64,000 nt of DNA from Chryseobacterium sp. SORGH_AS_0447 (GCF_030818695.1 NZ_JAUTAR010000001.1:924501-988500), one strand, 5' to 3'; counted from the first letter of the stretch, positions 42,591-53,120 are shown. Numbers and translations: made by a program. Notes: generated by a model not told the origin, from the letters alone.

Positions 42591-43823
42591 ATGATGGCTT
42601 TTCTTTACAACCTATTCATCAATTTGCTTATCTTCGGGATGAAGATTTTTTCTTTATTTAATGATAAAACGAAGAAAGGCGTTGAGGGCAGAAAAGAATC
42701 TTTACAGAAAGTAAAATCCGGATTTTCAAAGTCCGATAAGGTAATCTGGATGCATGCTTCCAGCCTAGGAGAATATGAACAGGGACTTCCTGTTCTGGAA
42801 AGATTAAAAGCTCATTTTTCTGACCATAAAATTCTGATCACTTTCTTCTCGCCATCAGGCTACGAGCATATTGTCAATAAAAGACATATTGCTGATGTCA
42901 TCTGTTACCTGCCTTTCGATAGAAAATCTGATGTAAAAGAATTTGTTGCTCAACTTGATGTTCAACTATTTTTTACGGTGAAATACGATTACTGGTACAA
43001 CCTGCTGGAAGAGCTGAAGAATAAAGGTGCTAAAACGTATGTAATATCCGCTTTGTTTTATGACCGGCAATCTTTCTTTACTTCGTACGGTAAATGGTTT
43101 GTAGAACAGCTGCAGAAAAATATAGATTGGTTTTTCCACCAGACCGAAATGTCTTATGCTTTGGCTAAAAGTGTTGGCCTGACAAAATCCTCAGTAACCG
43201 GAGATACGAGATTCGACCGGGTAAAGCAATTAAGGAACCGGAACAACCATGTTGATTTTATACGCGAATTTATTGGCAAAGATAAAGCCGTTGTTTTCGG
43301 AAGCTCGTGGCAGGCAGAAGAAAAAATCGTTGAAGAAGTTTCACAGTTAAGCCCTTACGCTAAACTGATCGTTGCACCACATGATCTCAAAAGAGTTCAG
43401 AGTTTGAAACAGATGTTCCCGAATGCGCTTTTGTACAGTAAAATAGATAGCTCGATAAATGATTCAGATTCCCATATTTTAATCATAGACAGCATCGGGC
43501 TGCTATCCAAACTCTATTCTTATGCCGATATCGCGGTGGTAGGCGGCGGTTTTCATGAGGCTGGGCTGCATAATATTCTTGAAGCGGCTACTTTTGGGGT
43601 TCCCGTTATCTTTGGGAACCATTACCGGAAAAACCCGGAAGCCGATGAGCTGGTTGCTGTAGATGGAGGAAGGGCGTTTGAAAATACCGGTCTCGCAGCC
43701 GATTTTGTTTTATTCCTGATCAATAATGAAGAGCTGCTGAAATCAATGTCTGAGAACGCTGAGAATTTTGTTTCCGGAAAACCTGAATCTACGGAGCTGA
43801 TCTTGGAGAAAATGTTATCTTAA
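42591..43823 (+). CDS. waaA: 3-deoxy-D-manno-octulosonic acid (Kdo) transferase
   Basis: WaaA (KdtA) adds Kdo from CMP-Kdo to the lipid A precursor at the inner membrane. The 410-aa GT-B protein has an N-terminal membrane anchor (residues about 1-20), the conserved VIWMHASSLGEYEQGLPVLE, ITFFSPSGYE, GDTRFDRV and the CMP-side AVVGGGFHEAGLHNILEAATFG. The start is ATG 42591 or 42594; the in-frame TTG at 42585 was not used. The last 9 bases overlap the convergent gene on the other strand. It links this region to LPS assembly. Confidence 0.95.
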   Translation: MMAFLYNLFINLLIFGMKIFSLFNDKTKKGVEGRKESLQKVKSGFSKSDKVIWMHASSLGEYEQGLPVLERLKAHFSDHKILITFFSPSGYEHIVNKRHIADVICYLPFDRKSDVKEFVAQLDVQLFFTVKYDYWYNLLEELKNKGAKTYVISALFYDRQSFFTSYGKWFVEQLQKNIDWFFHQTEMSYALAKSVGLTKSSVTGDTRFDRVKQLRNRNNHVDFIREFIGKDKAVVFGSSWQAEEKIVEEVSQLSPYAKLIVAPHDLKRVQSLKQMFPNALLYSKIDSSINDSDSHILIIDSIGLLSKLYSYADIAVVGGGFHEAGLHNILEAATFGVPVIFGNHYRKNPEADELVAVDGGRAFENTGLAADFVLFLINNEELLKSMSENAENFVSGKPESTELILEKMLS

Positions 43824-44441
43824 AAATCCCCGGCTCTTAATTCCTTTGATGATTTCATCAAAATTTTCAGGAATCTGATCGCTGGTCAGCCATTTGAAAT
43901 CGATTCCGTTGTTGATGAACAGCTTGGAAAGGTATTTGTTCTGAAGGATTTTTTCCTTTAATGAGTCTAGGTACTCGTCAATTTCCATCCAGTAATCCGC
44001 ATCCAGTTTCCTGGTTAGCAGCAGCGCTTTTACAGTTTTATTGATCATATACATATACAGTTTGTAGATGTTGTCAAAACGTTGGCGGCTGAGATCATCA
44101 TTATGTTTCAGGATCTCGTTTATCAATAAAAGATTTAGGGAAACCTCTCCAAACTTATCGGTGGTAATTTTTACATGCTCGGTAATTTCCGCACTGATTT
44201 TACGGATGCTCGACAAGAAATATTTTTGGTTGCTGATGTATTTGGAAGCCAGCAGCACTTTTTCCTGAACGATTTCTTCCATGGCATCCCGCTTATTGTC
44301 CGTTGTTTCAGGATCGATTAACTCGAAATATAATTTTTTGGATAATAGCTTGTCTTTTTTTAGCAGCCTGAAAATCAGCCGGTCTTTTTCTACAGACGAA
44401 AAATTGCTGAGGGCGGCCTTAAACTCTTTTGAATATTCCAT
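43815..44441 (-). CDS. Hypothetical protein with helical repeats
   Basis: This 208-aa soluble protein is almost wholly helical by composition, beginning EYSKEFKAALSNFSSVEKDRL and with a conserved-looking LSKKLYFELIDPETTDNKRDAM. Many Flavobacteriia encode a protein of this type next to LPS or glycosyltransferase genes, but I do not recognise a named domain. It is the last gene of a minus-strand operon after a glycosyltransferase (8 bases) and overlaps the end of waaA by 9 bases. Confidence 0.75.
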   Translation of the reverse strand: MEYSKEFKAALSNFSSVEKDRLIFRLLKKDKLLSKKLYFELIDPETTDNKRDAMEEIVQEKVLLASKYISNQKYFLSSIRKISAEITEHVKITTDKFGEVSLNLLLINEILKHNDDLSRQRFDNIYKLYMYMINKTVKALLLTRKLDADYWMEIDEYLDSLKEKILQNKYLSKLFINNGIDFKWLTSDQIPENFDEIIKGIKSRGFLR

Positions 44442-44449
44442 TTTTAAAT

Positions 44450-45208
44450 TTAATTAAAAATTTTCGAATATTTAAGAAATCCGTTCAATGCCCAGTTAGC
44501 GGTGTAATATAAAGAGGTAATGGTCGAAAAGCCCATGAATTCTTTATAAACGAGGTATTGGTCTTTAATGATGTTTTTCTTTTTTCTGGAAACACTGTTT
44601 TCGCGCATCCTGTATTTAGCCAGCGTTTTATTCAGCGGATAGCCTTTGGGAATTTCTTTTAAAAGATTCAGCCACATCACATGGTCTTCCCGTTTGCTTT
44701 TTACCGGGAAAAAAAATTTCCCGACTCTTTTGGTATCATACATCGTTGAGACTGGTGCCAGCCTGCAGGTTTTAAGCAAATTGGAAAAGGTAACTACAGT
44801 ATCGGCTTCAAAATCTCTCAGGATCGGCTCCATGGTATGCTCATCGCATCTCGAATAATTGCAATACACCAATTCTGCTTTGTTTTCCTGCATAAAACCG
44901 GTCATCGTTTCCAGATATTCCGGATACCATAAGTCATCGGAATCCAGAAAGGCAATATATCTTCCTTCTGCCCGTTCCAGGCTTTTATTCCGGGCATTTC
45001 CGGCACCGCCGTTCTGCTTAAGAACCTGAAGCTTTATCCTGGGGTCATTGTATTTCCGGATAATTTCAGCAGTATTGTCTTTCGAACGGTCATCGGAAAT
45101 CAGCCATTCCCAGTTTTCATAAGTCTGGTTAAGGACCGACTGTATTGTTTCCTCGATAAATTCTGCAGAATTATAAGAAGGCGTAATAATGGAAACCAGC
45201 TCTTTCAT
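44450..45208 (-). CDS. Glycosyltransferase family 2
   Basis: This 252-aa GT-A enzyme has SIITPSYNSAEFIEETI, WEWLISDDRSKDNT, the metal-site DSDD in YIAFLDSDDLW and a KREDHVMWL acceptor element. It belongs to the small family 2 transferases common in LPS outer-core and O-antigen clusters. It lies 6 bases after an acyltransferase gene, which suggests they modify the same surface glycan. Confidence 0.9.
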   Translation of the reverse strand: MKELVSIITPSYNSAEFIEETIQSVLNQTYENWEWLISDDRSKDNTAEIIRKYNDPRIKLQVLKQNGGAGNARNKSLERAEGRYIAFLDSDDLWYPEYLETMTGFMQENKAELVYCNYSRCDEHTMEPILRDFEADTVVTFSNLLKTCRLAPVSTMYDTKRVGKFFFPVKSKREDHVMWLNLLKEIPKGYPLNKTLAKYRMRENSVSRKKKNIIKDQYLVYKEFMGFSTITSLYYTANWALNGFLKYSKIFN

Positions 45209-45214
45209 TTGTGT

Positions 45215-46192
45215 TTATAAAAATTTTTTCTCGTAAAAATGCCATGAACTTATCCCTACAGCGATGACGACCAGCATACAGGCCACAGCCATCAGGTAAG
45301 GATTGTAATCTTTAAAAAGCCCCAGCGTTGTAAAGGTCCTGATAATAGGGAAGTGGAAAATATAAATTCCGTACGTAAAATCACCGTATTTCCCGAAATT
45401 GTTCAGGAATTTAAGCGAGTATGCAATGTACAGGACAATAATCCCGATCATCATCGGTGAAAAAAGTTTGATGTTCAAAACCAGATCGATCCAGACCGTA
45501 AGAACGGCAATGATGAAAAGGGTGTTTTTATGTTTAATAAACTGATCAAAGTTAAAATAAATCAGCATTCCCGGAATAAAATAGGACAGGGTTCCCGGAA
45601 GCTGTTTGGCCATCGAGATTTTACCAAGCGACTCAAAATAATTCAGATAAACCAGTGATAGGAAATAAATAATAAGTAAACTGATGTTCCGGTATTTGTT
45701 GTTCTTTCCGAAAAGCAGGAAAAGCAGGGGAACACAGAAGTAATAGCTCATTTCTATTTTCATGGTCCATAACGCTCCGTTCACAGCCTGATTCCCGAAA
45801 ACCCCGGGAAGCCACGGTGCTTTAAAATTTAAAAATATCGAGTTCCAGAACAGGTATTTGTATACCTGGGTATTGCTGAAATATTCTTTAAATGTATACG
45901 TACTTACAAGACTTAATAAAACAGCACAAAGAAAAACCACTAATAAATAAGCCGGAACAATTCTGCTGATTCTTTTTTTGAAATACCTTTTTAAGCTTGA
46001 AGACCGGTCATAGCTTCTTGCAATAAGAAAGCCGCTGACAACGAAAAACCCGAAAACGGCAATCTCTACCGGGCTGTTCTCAAAAACTTTGAGTTCAGGA
46101 GAAGCACTTAAAGCGCCCAAATGCCCGACGAAAACGATAAAAGCGAGGAGAACACGGATGAAGTCAAAATTATTTTTCGTGATGTCTTGCAT
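45215..46192 (-). CDS. Acyltransferase family 3 (OafA-like) membrane protein
   Basis: This 325-aa integral membrane protein has about ten transmembrane helices. Its first helix carries FDFIRVLLAFIVFVGHLGAL, whose RxxxAxxVxxxH pattern is the acyltransferase 3 signature, followed by GFFVVSGFLIARSY and KRISRIVPAYLL. Members O-acylate (often acetylate) polysaccharides such as O-antigen at the membrane. The start was set at MQDITKNNFDFIR; an in-frame TTG 18 bases upstream is part of the -7 box. Confidence 0.9.
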   Translation of the reverse strand: MQDITKNNFDFIRVLLAFIVFVGHLGALSASPELKVFENSPVEIAVFGFFVVSGFLIARSYDRSSSLKRYFKKRISRIVPAYLLVVFLCAVLLSLVSTYTFKEYFSNTQVYKYLFWNSIFLNFKAPWLPGVFGNQAVNGALWTMKIEMSYYFCVPLLFLLFGKNNKYRNISLLIIYFLSLVYLNYFESLGKISMAKQLPGTLSYFIPGMLIYFNFDQFIKHKNTLFIIAVLTVWIDLVLNIKLFSPMMIGIIVLYIAYSLKFLNNFGKYGDFTYGIYIFHFPIIRTFTTLGLFKDYNPYLMAVACMLVVIAVGISSWHFYEKKFL

Positions 46193-46207
46193 TTGCCTTG
46201 TTTTGTG

Positions 46208-46215
46208 CAAAAATA
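46208..46215 (-). promoter_or_regulatory. -7 promoter box for the acyltransferase operon
   Basis: The minus strand reads TATTTTTG, whose end mimics a TTG start codon for the acyltransferase. Confidence 0.7.
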
Positions 46216-46392
46216 GTTTTTTTCGCAGAATACAGACCGCTTTCTTATGGCTAATGTTTATTAAATAAAGGTCATTTAAAAGATTTTATAGTGCCCGTAA
46301 ACAGAAAACAATAAATTTTAATAATATTTTTTCAAAAATATTGTATAATAATATAAATAAATCATAATTTTAGCGCTTGAAAAATTTGATAC

Positions 46393-46866
46393 ATGAAGAA
46401 ATTAGCATTATTATTTGCAGGTTTGTCATTATTCGTAGCAACAGGTTGTAACGACGATAACACGGAAGTAATTGAAGCTCCGCTGGTAGGCGTTTGGCAG
46501 CCGACAAAGAAAGTAGTAACCACCGTACCAACTACAGGGACGCCGGTTTCCGATGGAATTTCTTTTGACACCACATGTCAACAAACATCAAGATGGACTT
46601 TTTCCTCAGGAAATGCAGGGAAAAGAAAAGATATGGGAGACAGCTCTACGCCGGGAACCTGTACACCGACTTTCGACAGAACCTTCAGCTATACTTACGA
46701 TAAAGGCAGCAAAGCCATCCAGATCAAATATCAGGGAATCGTGCAGCCGGATCAGGGAAAAATTATCAGCATCAGCGATACTTCTCTGAATATTATGTTT
46801 GAAGATAAAACGGATCCTACTACATTTCGTTCTGAAACCTACACGTTTAAGAGAATTCCTCAGTAA
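46393..46866 (+). CDS. Lipocalin-like lipoprotein
   Basis: This 157-aa protein has a lipoprotein signal ending ATGC followed by NDDN, whose acidic start suggests surface export. The mature part begins LVGVWQPTKKVV, the lipocalin-like GxW turn, then has a beta-rich domain with two cysteines (DTTCQQTSRWTF, GTCTPTFDRTFSY) that may pair. Such small lipocalin-like lipoproteins are abundant in Flavobacteriia and of unknown function. It is a single-gene unit with a terminator. Confidence 0.8.
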   Translation: MKKLALLFAGLSLFVATGCNDDNTEVIEAPLVGVWQPTKKVVTTVPTTGTPVSDGISFDTTCQQTSRWTFSSGNAGKRKDMGDSSTPGTCTPTFDRTFSYTYDKGSKAIQIKYQGIVQPDQGKIISISDTSLNIMFEDKTDPTTFRSETYTFKRIPQ

Positions 46867-46889
46867 TATCTGAATAATTAATATCATAT

Positions 46890-46917
46890 AAAATCTCATC
46901 TTACGGTGGGATTTTTT
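46890..46917 (+). terminator. Terminator after the lipocalin-like gene
   Basis: AAAATCTCA pairs with TGGGATTTT (one T-G pair) and is followed by TT and further T-rich sequence. Confidence 0.75.
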
Positions 46918-46967
46918 GTTTTACGAGATTTAATTCAAAATTAAATTTACATTTCTTTTAAAATCAT

Positions 46968-46975
46968 TATTTTTG
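46968..46975 (+). promoter_or_regulatory. -7 promoter box for leuS
   Basis: TATTTTTG lies 73 bases before the leuS start codon; the leader in between has no obvious T-box or attenuator. Confidence 0.5.
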
Positions 46976-47048
46976 TGAATCTTGAATCAGACAGTAATTA
47001 TAATTGATCTGATTTCAAAAGTCTAACATCTAACATCTATAATAAAAA

Positions 47049-49862
47049 GTGTTTTACGATCATCAGCAGATAGAAAAAAAGTGGCAGAAATACTGGGAAG
47101 ACCATCAAACGTATAAAACTTCCAACAGCACAGAAAAACCTAAATTTTATGTTCTCGATATGTTTCCGTATCCATCCGGTGCAGGGCTTCACGTAGGCCA
47201 TCCGCTTGGGTATATTGCTTCCGACATTTATGCGAGATACAAAAGGCACCAGGGATTCAATGTGCTTCACCCGGTAGGCTACGACAGTTTTGGACTTCCT
47301 GCTGAGCAGTATGCCATCCAGACTGGGCAGCACCCGGCGATCACTACTGAGAAAAACATTACAAGATATGAGGAGCAGCTGAGAAAAATCGGTTTCTCGT
47401 TCGACTGGAGCCGTGAAGTGAGAACTTCCGATCCTTCTTATTATAAATGGACGCAATGGATCTTTATTGAGCTGTTCCATTCGTGGTATAACAAAAATAC
47501 CGACAAGGCAGAATCTATCAAAACACTTATAAAGCATTTTGAAGAAAGAGGAACAGAATGGCTGAACGCCAATCAGAACGATGAACTTGATTTCACCGCA
47601 GAAGAATGGAATGCTGCTTCTGAAATCGATAAAGAAGATATCCTTTTAAACTACCGTCTGGCTTACCGGGCAGAGACTACCGTAAACTGGTGCCCGGCTT
47701 TGGGAACGGTTTTGGCAAACGATGAGGTAAAAGACGGAAAATCTGAGAGAGGAGGATATCCTGTTTTCCAGAAGAAAATGATGCAGTGGAGCATGAGGAT
47801 TTCGGCTTATTCCGAAAGATTATTGCAGGGATTAAAAACACTGGACTGGCCACAGCCCCTGAAAGATTCCCAGGAATACTGGATCGGAAAATCTCAGGGC
47901 GCCCAGGTTAAATTCAGCATCGAAGGGCAGAATGAAGTGATAGAGGTTTTCACTACGAGGCCTGATACAATTTTCGGAGCAACATTTATGGTACTGGCTC
48001 CTGAAAATCCTTTGGTCGAAACCCTTACAACCGAAGCGCAAAAAACGGAAATAGAAAACTATATTGAGGAAACTTCCAAAAAAACCGAAAGAGATAGGAT
48101 GTCTGACGTGAAAAACGTTTCAGGTGCCTTTACTGGAAGTTATGCTGTAAATCCTTTCAGTGGGGAGAGAATGCCTGTTTTTATTTCGGATTATGTACTG
48201 ATGGGCTATGGAACCGGTGCCGTTATGGCTGTTCCTGCACATGATGAACGCGATCACCGTTTTGCAAAGAAATTCAATCTTGAAATCAAGAAAGTAGTGG
48301 AAACGGACGAAGACGTTCAGGAAGCTTCTTTTGATTCTAAAGATTCGGTATGTGTGAATTCCGATTTCCTAAACGGACTGAATTATAATGATGCAAAAGC
48401 ATTGATTATTTCTGCTATTGAGAAAAAGGGAATTGGCCACGGAACCACCAACTACAGACAGCGTGATGCGATTTTCTCCAGACAGCGGTACTGGGGTGAA
48501 CCCGTTCCTGTATATTATAAGGATGGAATGCCATACACCTTGCCTGCTTCTGCATTGCCACTCGAACTTCCGGAGGTTGAAAAATATTTACCGACCGAAG
48601 ACGGGGATCCGCCACTAGGAAATGCAAAAACGTTTGCATGGGATGAAATCAGCCAGAAAGTAGTGGACACTGATTTGATTAATGAAACAACCATTTTCCC
48701 ATTAGAGTTATCAACAATGCCAGGTTGGGCGGGAAGCTCCTGGTATTTCCTGAGATATATGGATCCGAATGATGACGAAGTTTTTGTTAAAAAAGAACTT
48801 GCCGATTATTGGGGACAGGTGGATTTATACATTGGCGGAAGCGAGCATGCTACCGGTCACTTATTGTATTCCCGTTTCTGGAATATGTTTTTAAAGGACA
48901 GAGGATATATCGATCATAACGAACCTTTCCAAAAACTAATCAACCAAGGGATGATTTTGGGGATGAGTGCGTTTGTTTATAGAATCGACGGTACCAATCA
49001 GTATGTATCTAAAAATCTGGCAAAAGATTACCAGACTCAACAGATTCATGTAGATGTATCTTTATTAAAAGGAACTTCCGATGAGTTAGATACGGAAGCA
49101 TTCAAAGCATGGAGACCGGATTATGCCGATGCCGAATTTATTTTGGAAGATGGAAAATATATTACCGGCCGAGAAGTTGAGAAAATGTCCAAGTCAAAAT
49201 ATAATGTCGTAAATCCGGATGACATCTGTGAGGAATATGGAGCAGACGGATTGAGGCTGTACGAAATGTTCTTGGGACCGTTGGAACAATCAAAGCCTTG
49301 GAATACACAGGGGCTAAGCGGCGTTTATGGTTTTCTTAAAAAATTCTGGAACCTGTATTTTGACGGAGATATATTCTCTGTTTCCAATGAAGAGCCGACG
49401 AAAGCGGAATATAAAGTATTGCATACCTTAATAAAGAAGGTGGTTTACGATATTGAAAATTTCTCTTTCAATACCTCCGTTTCATCATTCATGATCGCAG
49501 TAAACGAATTGCAAAAAATAAAATGCAACAAACGCAATATTTTAGAACCTCTTGCCGTTATCATTTCTCCATATGCCCCGCACATCTGTGAAGAGCTTTG
49601 GAATTTATTGGGACACAACGAATCCATTGAATTCGAAAAATTCCCTGCACTGAATGAAGACTACCTGGTAGAAGATGAGATCCAGTATCCGGTAAGTGTG
49701 AATGGTAAAATGAAGTTCAAAATTTCACTTTCTGCTCAGCTTACGCCGAAAGAAGTGGAAGATGTGGTATTAAAAGATGAAAAAATGCAGCAGATTCTGG
49801 AAGGTAAAGCACCGAAGAAAATCATTGTAGTGCCTCACAGAATTGTGAATATAGTAATTTAA
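47049..49862 (+). CDS. leuS: Leucyl-tRNA synthetase
   Basis: This class I synthetase charges tRNA-Leu. The 937-aa protein has HIGH as HVGH at residues 48-51 ([12 protein letters not shown]), a CP1 editing domain with [18 protein letters not shown] and the AHDERD motif, and KMSKS at about residue 712. Bacteroidota LeuRS are typically this long. The start codon is GTG ([16 protein letters not shown]), preceded by AT-rich leader; no in-frame ATG gives a plausible N-terminus. It stands alone. Confidence 0.97.
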   Translation: MFYDHQQIEKKWQKYWEDHQTYKTSNSTEKPKFYVLDMFPYPSGAGLHVGHPLGYIASDIYARYKRHQGFNVLHPVGYDSFGLPAEQYAIQTGQHPAITTEKNITRYEEQLRKIGFSFDWSREVRTSDPSYYKWTQWIFIELFHSWYNKNTDKAESIKTLIKHFEERGTEWLNANQNDELDFTAEEWNAASEIDKEDILLNYRLAYRAETTVNWCPALGTVLANDEVKDGKSERGGYPVFQKKMMQWSMRISAYSERLLQGLKTLDWPQPLKDSQEYWIGKSQGAQVKFSIEGQNEVIEVFTTRPDTIFGATFMVLAPENPLVETLTTEAQKTEIENYIEETSKKTERDRMSDVKNVSGAFTGSYAVNPFSGERMPVFISDYVLMGYGTGAVMAVPAHDERDHRFAKKFNLEIKKVVETDEDVQEASFDSKDSVCVNSDFLNGLNYNDAKALIISAIEKKGIGHGTTNYRQRDAIFSRQRYWGEPVPVYYKDGMPYTLPASALPLELPEVEKYLPTEDGDPPLGNAKTFAWDEISQKVVDTDLINETTIFPLELSTMPGWAGSSWYFLRYMDPNDDEVFVKKELADYWGQVDLYIGGSEHATGHLLYSRFWNMFLKDRGYIDHNEPFQKLINQGMILGMSAFVYRIDGTNQYVSKNLAKDYQTQQIHVDVSLLKGTSDELDTEAFKAWRPDYADAEFILEDGKYITGREVEKMSKSKYNVVNPDDICEEYGADGLRLYEMFLGPLEQSKPWNTQGLSGVYGFLKKFWNLYFDGDIFSVSNEEPTKAEYKVLHTLIKKVVYDIENFSFNTSVSSFMIAVNELQKIKCNKRNILEPLAVIISPYAPHICEELWNLLGHNESIEFEKFPALNEDYLVEDEIQYPVSVNGKMKFKISLSAQLTPKEVEDVVLKDEKMQQILEGKAPKKIIVVPHRIVNIVI

Positions 49863-50044
49863 ATAAAAATTAACATTGGCAAATTAAAAAAAATGCAGGC
49901 CAAAATTTTTTATATTTTCAATGTAAATATGTAAATTGAAAAATATTACCAAAAAAAGATAAAATAATTATAATATCGAAAGTGTATTAAAATTTTCTTA
50001 TCAAAAAAATGGTAAATGTTTATTTAAGACTCTTGCATTTTAAT

Positions 50045-50052
50045 TATTTTTG
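50045..50052 (+). promoter_or_regulatory. -7 promoter box for the exbB-exbD-exbD-tonB operon
   Basis: TATTTTTG lies 50 bases before the exbB start in a very AT-rich 240-base gap (49863-50102). No Fur-box-like palindrome was recognised. Confidence 0.6.
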
Positions 50053-50102
50053 CCTTTAATTTACACCTTGTAAAATTTTAAAACAATATAATTTAGTTAA
50101 AT

Positions 50103-50966
50103 ATGGAAATGAATGTTTCAAAAAATGATGAGCAAGTAATTGCTAGAAAATCGGGAGGTTTAAACCCGGCTATTATTATTCCTATCATCTTTGCAATAGG
50201 AATTTGTATTTATTTATTCGTCTTGGGTAGCCCAGGAAACTTTAAAGATGCAGACAAGCTTGGTGCAGGATCTGTTGCTTTTTCCGATGTTGAAGGAAAA
50301 GACATTCACCCAGAGTCGTTTTTAGGTATTATTTACAAAGGAGGTGTTATCGTACCGATCCTTATTACCTTCATGCTTACCGTAATCGTGTTCTCAATTG
50401 AAAGAGCATTGGTTTTAGGTAGAGCTGCAGGAAAAGGAAACCTAGACAACTTCGTTATTCAGGTTAGAAGCTTGCTAAACCAGAACAAAATTGATGAAGC
50501 TTTAGAAGAGTGCGACAGACAACAAGGTTCTGTAGGTAATGTAGTGAAAGAAGGTCTTACGACTTACAAAGCTTTATCTCACGATACGACTCTTAACAAA
50601 GAGCAAAAAATGGTAGCGCTTAACAAAGCGATCGAAGAGGCTACAACTCTTGAAATGCCAATGCTTGAGAAAAACATGATGATCCTTTCTACTTTAGGTA
50701 CTGTTGCAACGTTAGTAGCACTATTAGGTACGGTAATCGGGATGATCAAGGCGTTCTTCGCATTAGGTTCAGGAGGTGGTACTCCGGATGCTGCTGCACT
50801 TTCTACAGGTATCTCCGAGGCTTTGATCAACACGGCTTTAGGTATCGGTACTTCAGCTATCGCTATCATCCTTTATAATTACTTTACTTCTAAAATCGAC
50901 GGATTAACTTATAAGATCGATGAGATCGCTATGAGCATCCAGCAGTCTTTCGCTGAATTCAACTAA
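50103..50966 (+). CDS. exbB: MotA/TolQ/ExbB proton channel protein
   Basis: ExbB forms the inner-membrane proton channel that energises TonB. The 287-aa protein has an extra N-terminal transmembrane helix (about residues 20-40), a second in GGVIVPILITFMLTVIVFSIERALV, a cytoplasmic domain, and the conserved LSTLGTVATLVALLGTVIGMIKAF with following TGISEALINTALGIGTSAIAIILYNYF. It heads the operon with two exbD genes and tonB, the standard Bacteroidota arrangement for nutrient uptake through SusC/TonB-dependent receptors. Confidence 0.95.
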   Translation: MEMNVSKNDEQVIARKSGGLNPAIIIPIIFAIGICIYLFVLGSPGNFKDADKLGAGSVAFSDVEGKDIHPESFLGIIYKGGVIVPILITFMLTVIVFSIERALVLGRAAGKGNLDNFVIQVRSLLNQNKIDEALEECDRQQGSVGNVVKEGLTTYKALSHDTTLNKEQKMVALNKAIEEATTLEMPMLEKNMMILSTLGTVATLVALLGTVIGMIKAFFALGSGGGTPDAAALSTGISEALINTALGIGTSAIAIILYNYFTSKIDGLTYKIDEIAMSIQQSFAEFN

Positions 50967-51024
50967 GAATTAGCAAAGAATTTGTATACGTAAAAAGAAG
51001 TTTAATTAAAAATTATTAATAATA

Positions 51025-51633
51025 ATGGCGAGAGTTAAACCAAAAAGACATGGAGTAGTGACGGATATGACGGCAATGTGTGACGTTGCATTCCTACTGC
51101 TTACATTCTTTATCTTGACCACTCAGTTTAAAAAACCTGACGTGGAGCAGATTAAACCGCCATCTTCAATATCAGAGAAGTTACTTCCTGATGCCAGCTT
51201 GATGACCATCAACGCTACTCCAGACGGGAAATTTTATTTCCAGCCTGTAGAAAATGCATCAGAAAGATTACAGCTTTTGGACAATATGGGTAAAAAGTAC
51301 GGTGTTACTTTTGACAATAACGAAAAAGCTGCATTCCAAAAAGTACAAGCTATCGGCGTTCCTATGAACCAGCTGAAAAGCTATCTTGATTTGCCAGATG
51401 ACGAGCAGAAGAATTTCAAGAGTCCTACCGGGATTCCTATGGATAGTACAAATAAGCAATTAGTAGATTGGGTAAAAGAAAGTTTGGCCGTTAATCCTGA
51501 ATATAAATTAGCGATTAAAGGAGACGTTACTACCGAATATCCGAAAGTTAAAAGCTTATTTGAGGGTTTAAGAGATATCGATTTTCTTAAATTTTGGTTG
51601 ATTACATCACAAGAAGGTAAACCTAATGAATAA
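51025..51633 (+). CDS. exbD: ExbD/TolR family protein (first of two)
   Basis: This 202-aa protein has the single transmembrane helix in VTDMTAMCDVAFLLLTFFIL, with the proton-carrying Asp, followed by a periplasmic domain longer than in E. coli ExbD. It contains an insertion near residues 60-160. It differs clearly from the second ExbD (51646-52221), which suggests the two form a heteromeric complex with ExbB. Confidence 0.93.
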   Translation: MARVKPKRHGVVTDMTAMCDVAFLLLTFFILTTQFKKPDVEQIKPPSSISEKLLPDASLMTINATPDGKFYFQPVENASERLQLLDNMGKKYGVTFDNNEKAAFQKVQAIGVPMNQLKSYLDLPDDEQKNFKSPTGIPMDSTNKQLVDWVKESLAVNPEYKLAIKGDVTTEYPKVKSLFEGLRDIDFLKFWLITSQEGKPNE

Positions 51634-51645
51634 TATCATTTAGAA

Positions 51646-52221
51646 ATGGCAGAAGTACAAGTACAGGAAAAGGGCGCCAAAGGCGGCAAGGTACGTTCCA
51701 AGAAACAGAGTACCAGAGTCGATATGACTCCGATGGTGGACTTGGGTTTTCTATTGATTACCTTCTTTATGTTCACAACCACATTCTCTAAACCGAATGT
51801 GATGGATTTGGGTCTTCCGGCAAAACCGAAAGATGAAAAACAAAAACCACCTCCAACTGAAATTAAACTTTCGAATTCTATTTCTTTATTATTAGGAAAA
51901 GACAATAAGATTTTCTGGCACCAGCAGGATAATACCTCTCTTACCGATCAGAATCTTAATGAAACTACTTTCGATAGAGAAGGAATTAGAAAGGTGATTG
52001 AGCAGGCAAAAGCAAATGCGGCAGATAAATCCAAATTTACGGTGATTATCAAACCGACTGACGATGCTGTATACAAAAACTTTGTAGATATTCTTGACGA
52101 AATGGCCATCACAAAGAGTGAGCAGTACGGGGTTACCGATCTGAAGCCTTGGGAAAAAGCTATTTACGATAGAAAAGTTGGTAATTCTGGAGCAGCAGCT
52201 GCTGCGCCGGCTACAAAGTAA
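51646..52221 (+). CDS. exbD: ExbD/TolR family protein (second of two)
   Basis: This 191-aa protein has VDMTPMVDLGFLLITFFMF in its transmembrane helix and ends with DLKPWEKAIYDRK followed by an alanine-rich tail. It is the close paralogue of the orphan ExbD at 35083-35607. It lies 12 bases after the first exbD and 25 bases before tonB. Confidence 0.93.
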   Translation: MAEVQVQEKGAKGGKVRSKKQSTRVDMTPMVDLGFLLITFFMFTTTFSKPNVMDLGLPAKPKDEKQKPPPTEIKLSNSISLLLGKDNKIFWHQQDNTSLTDQNLNETTFDREGIRKVIEQAKANAADKSKFTVIIKPTDDAVYKNFVDILDEMAITKSEQYGVTDLKPWEKAIYDRKVGNSGAAAAAPATK

Positions 52222-52246
52222 TTTAAAACCATAATATTGTAAATCT

Positions 52247-53089
52247 ATGGCAAATGAAAATGTATACGATTCTAATCTTACTTTAGATGAGATCGTATTT
52301 GAAAATAGAAACAAGGAATATGGTGCGTACGATTTAAGACATCAGTATCCAAAACTTCTGACGAAATCTTTCATCGTTGGAACAGCATTATTCCTAGTTG
52401 CTGCTTTGTCTCCATTTATTTATCTTACCATTAAGAGACTTACCGAGCCGCCTAAGCAAGAAGTTAAGGCGGACTTAGTAGAGATCCTGCAGGAAGACAA
52501 AATTATCGAGCAGCCGAAAGAAGAAGAACCACCTCCACCACCTCCACCGAAAGAAGAGGAAAAAATTGAGGTGATTCAAAACGTAGTTCCTGAGCCTGTA
52601 AAAGCTCCGAAAATTGAAACGCCACCGCCGCCAATTTCTAAGCAGTTGGAAACGACTACAGGTCTTACCAATCAGGAAGGGGTAAAGGCTCCGGCTTATA
52701 CACCACCGCCACCACCGCCATCTACCGGTACAAGAGCATCAACTGCAGAGGTTAAGCCTCAGGTTAATGAGAACCAGGTATATACAGAAGTAGAGCAAAC
52801 TGCTGAATTCCCTGGAGGTATTAACGCCTTCAGAAATAAGGTTTCCAGTAACTTTGACGGTTCTGCGATGAACGGTGATGAAGGTACGGTAAAAACGGAA
52901 ATCACTTTCGTTGTAGAAAGAGATGGAAGTATTACCGATGTAAAAGCATCAGGAGGAAACTCCGATTTCAATGCTGAAGCGATCAGAACGATCAAATCGA
53001 TTAAAAACAAATGGACTCCGGCTAAAATCAACGGACAGTCTGTACGTTACCGATTCAGATTACCACTGACGATGAACTTTGAAGGATAA
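52247..53089 (+). CDS. tonB: TonB energy transducer
   Basis: TonB links the ExbB/ExbD motor to outer-membrane transporters. The 280-aa protein has one transmembrane helix at about residues 38-62, a proline/glutamate/lysine-rich periplasmic spacer (runs such as EEEPPPPPPPKEEEK), and a C-terminal TonB domain from about residue 185 with AEFPGGINAFRNKV, VVERDGSITDVKASGG and NKWTPAKINGQSVRYRFRLP. It is the last gene of the operon and is followed by a strong terminator. Confidence 0.95.
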   Translation: MANENVYDSNLTLDEIVFENRNKEYGAYDLRHQYPKLLTKSFIVGTALFLVAALSPFIYLTIKRLTEPPKQEVKADLVEILQEDKIIEQPKEEEPPPPPPPKEEEKIEVIQNVVPEPVKAPKIETPPPPISKQLETTTGLTNQEGVKAPAYTPPPPPPSTGTRASTAEVKPQVNENQVYTEVEQTAEFPGGINAFRNKVSSNFDGSAMNGDEGTVKTEITFVVERDGSITDVKASGGNSDFNAEAIRTIKSIKNKWTPAKINGQSVRYRFRLPLTMNFEG

Positions 53090-53120
53090 TTAATGTTATC
53101 TATCTTTTAAATAATATGAA

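Noticed and set aside
47000..47048. T-box or attenuator in the leuS leader
   Set aside because: The 73-base leader has no stem-loop, specifier codon or terminator-like structure that I could find.
51025..52221. Two exbD genes in a row as an unusual duplication
   Set aside because: An exbB-exbD-exbD-tonB order is normal for Bacteroidota; only the separate copy at 35 kb is noteworthy.
52530..52725. CCA/CCG-rich repeats considered as a tandem-repeat or CRISPR-like element
   Set aside because: They are in frame and encode the proline-rich spacer of TonB; unit length and spacing are irregular. No CRISPR array or cas gene was seen anywhere.
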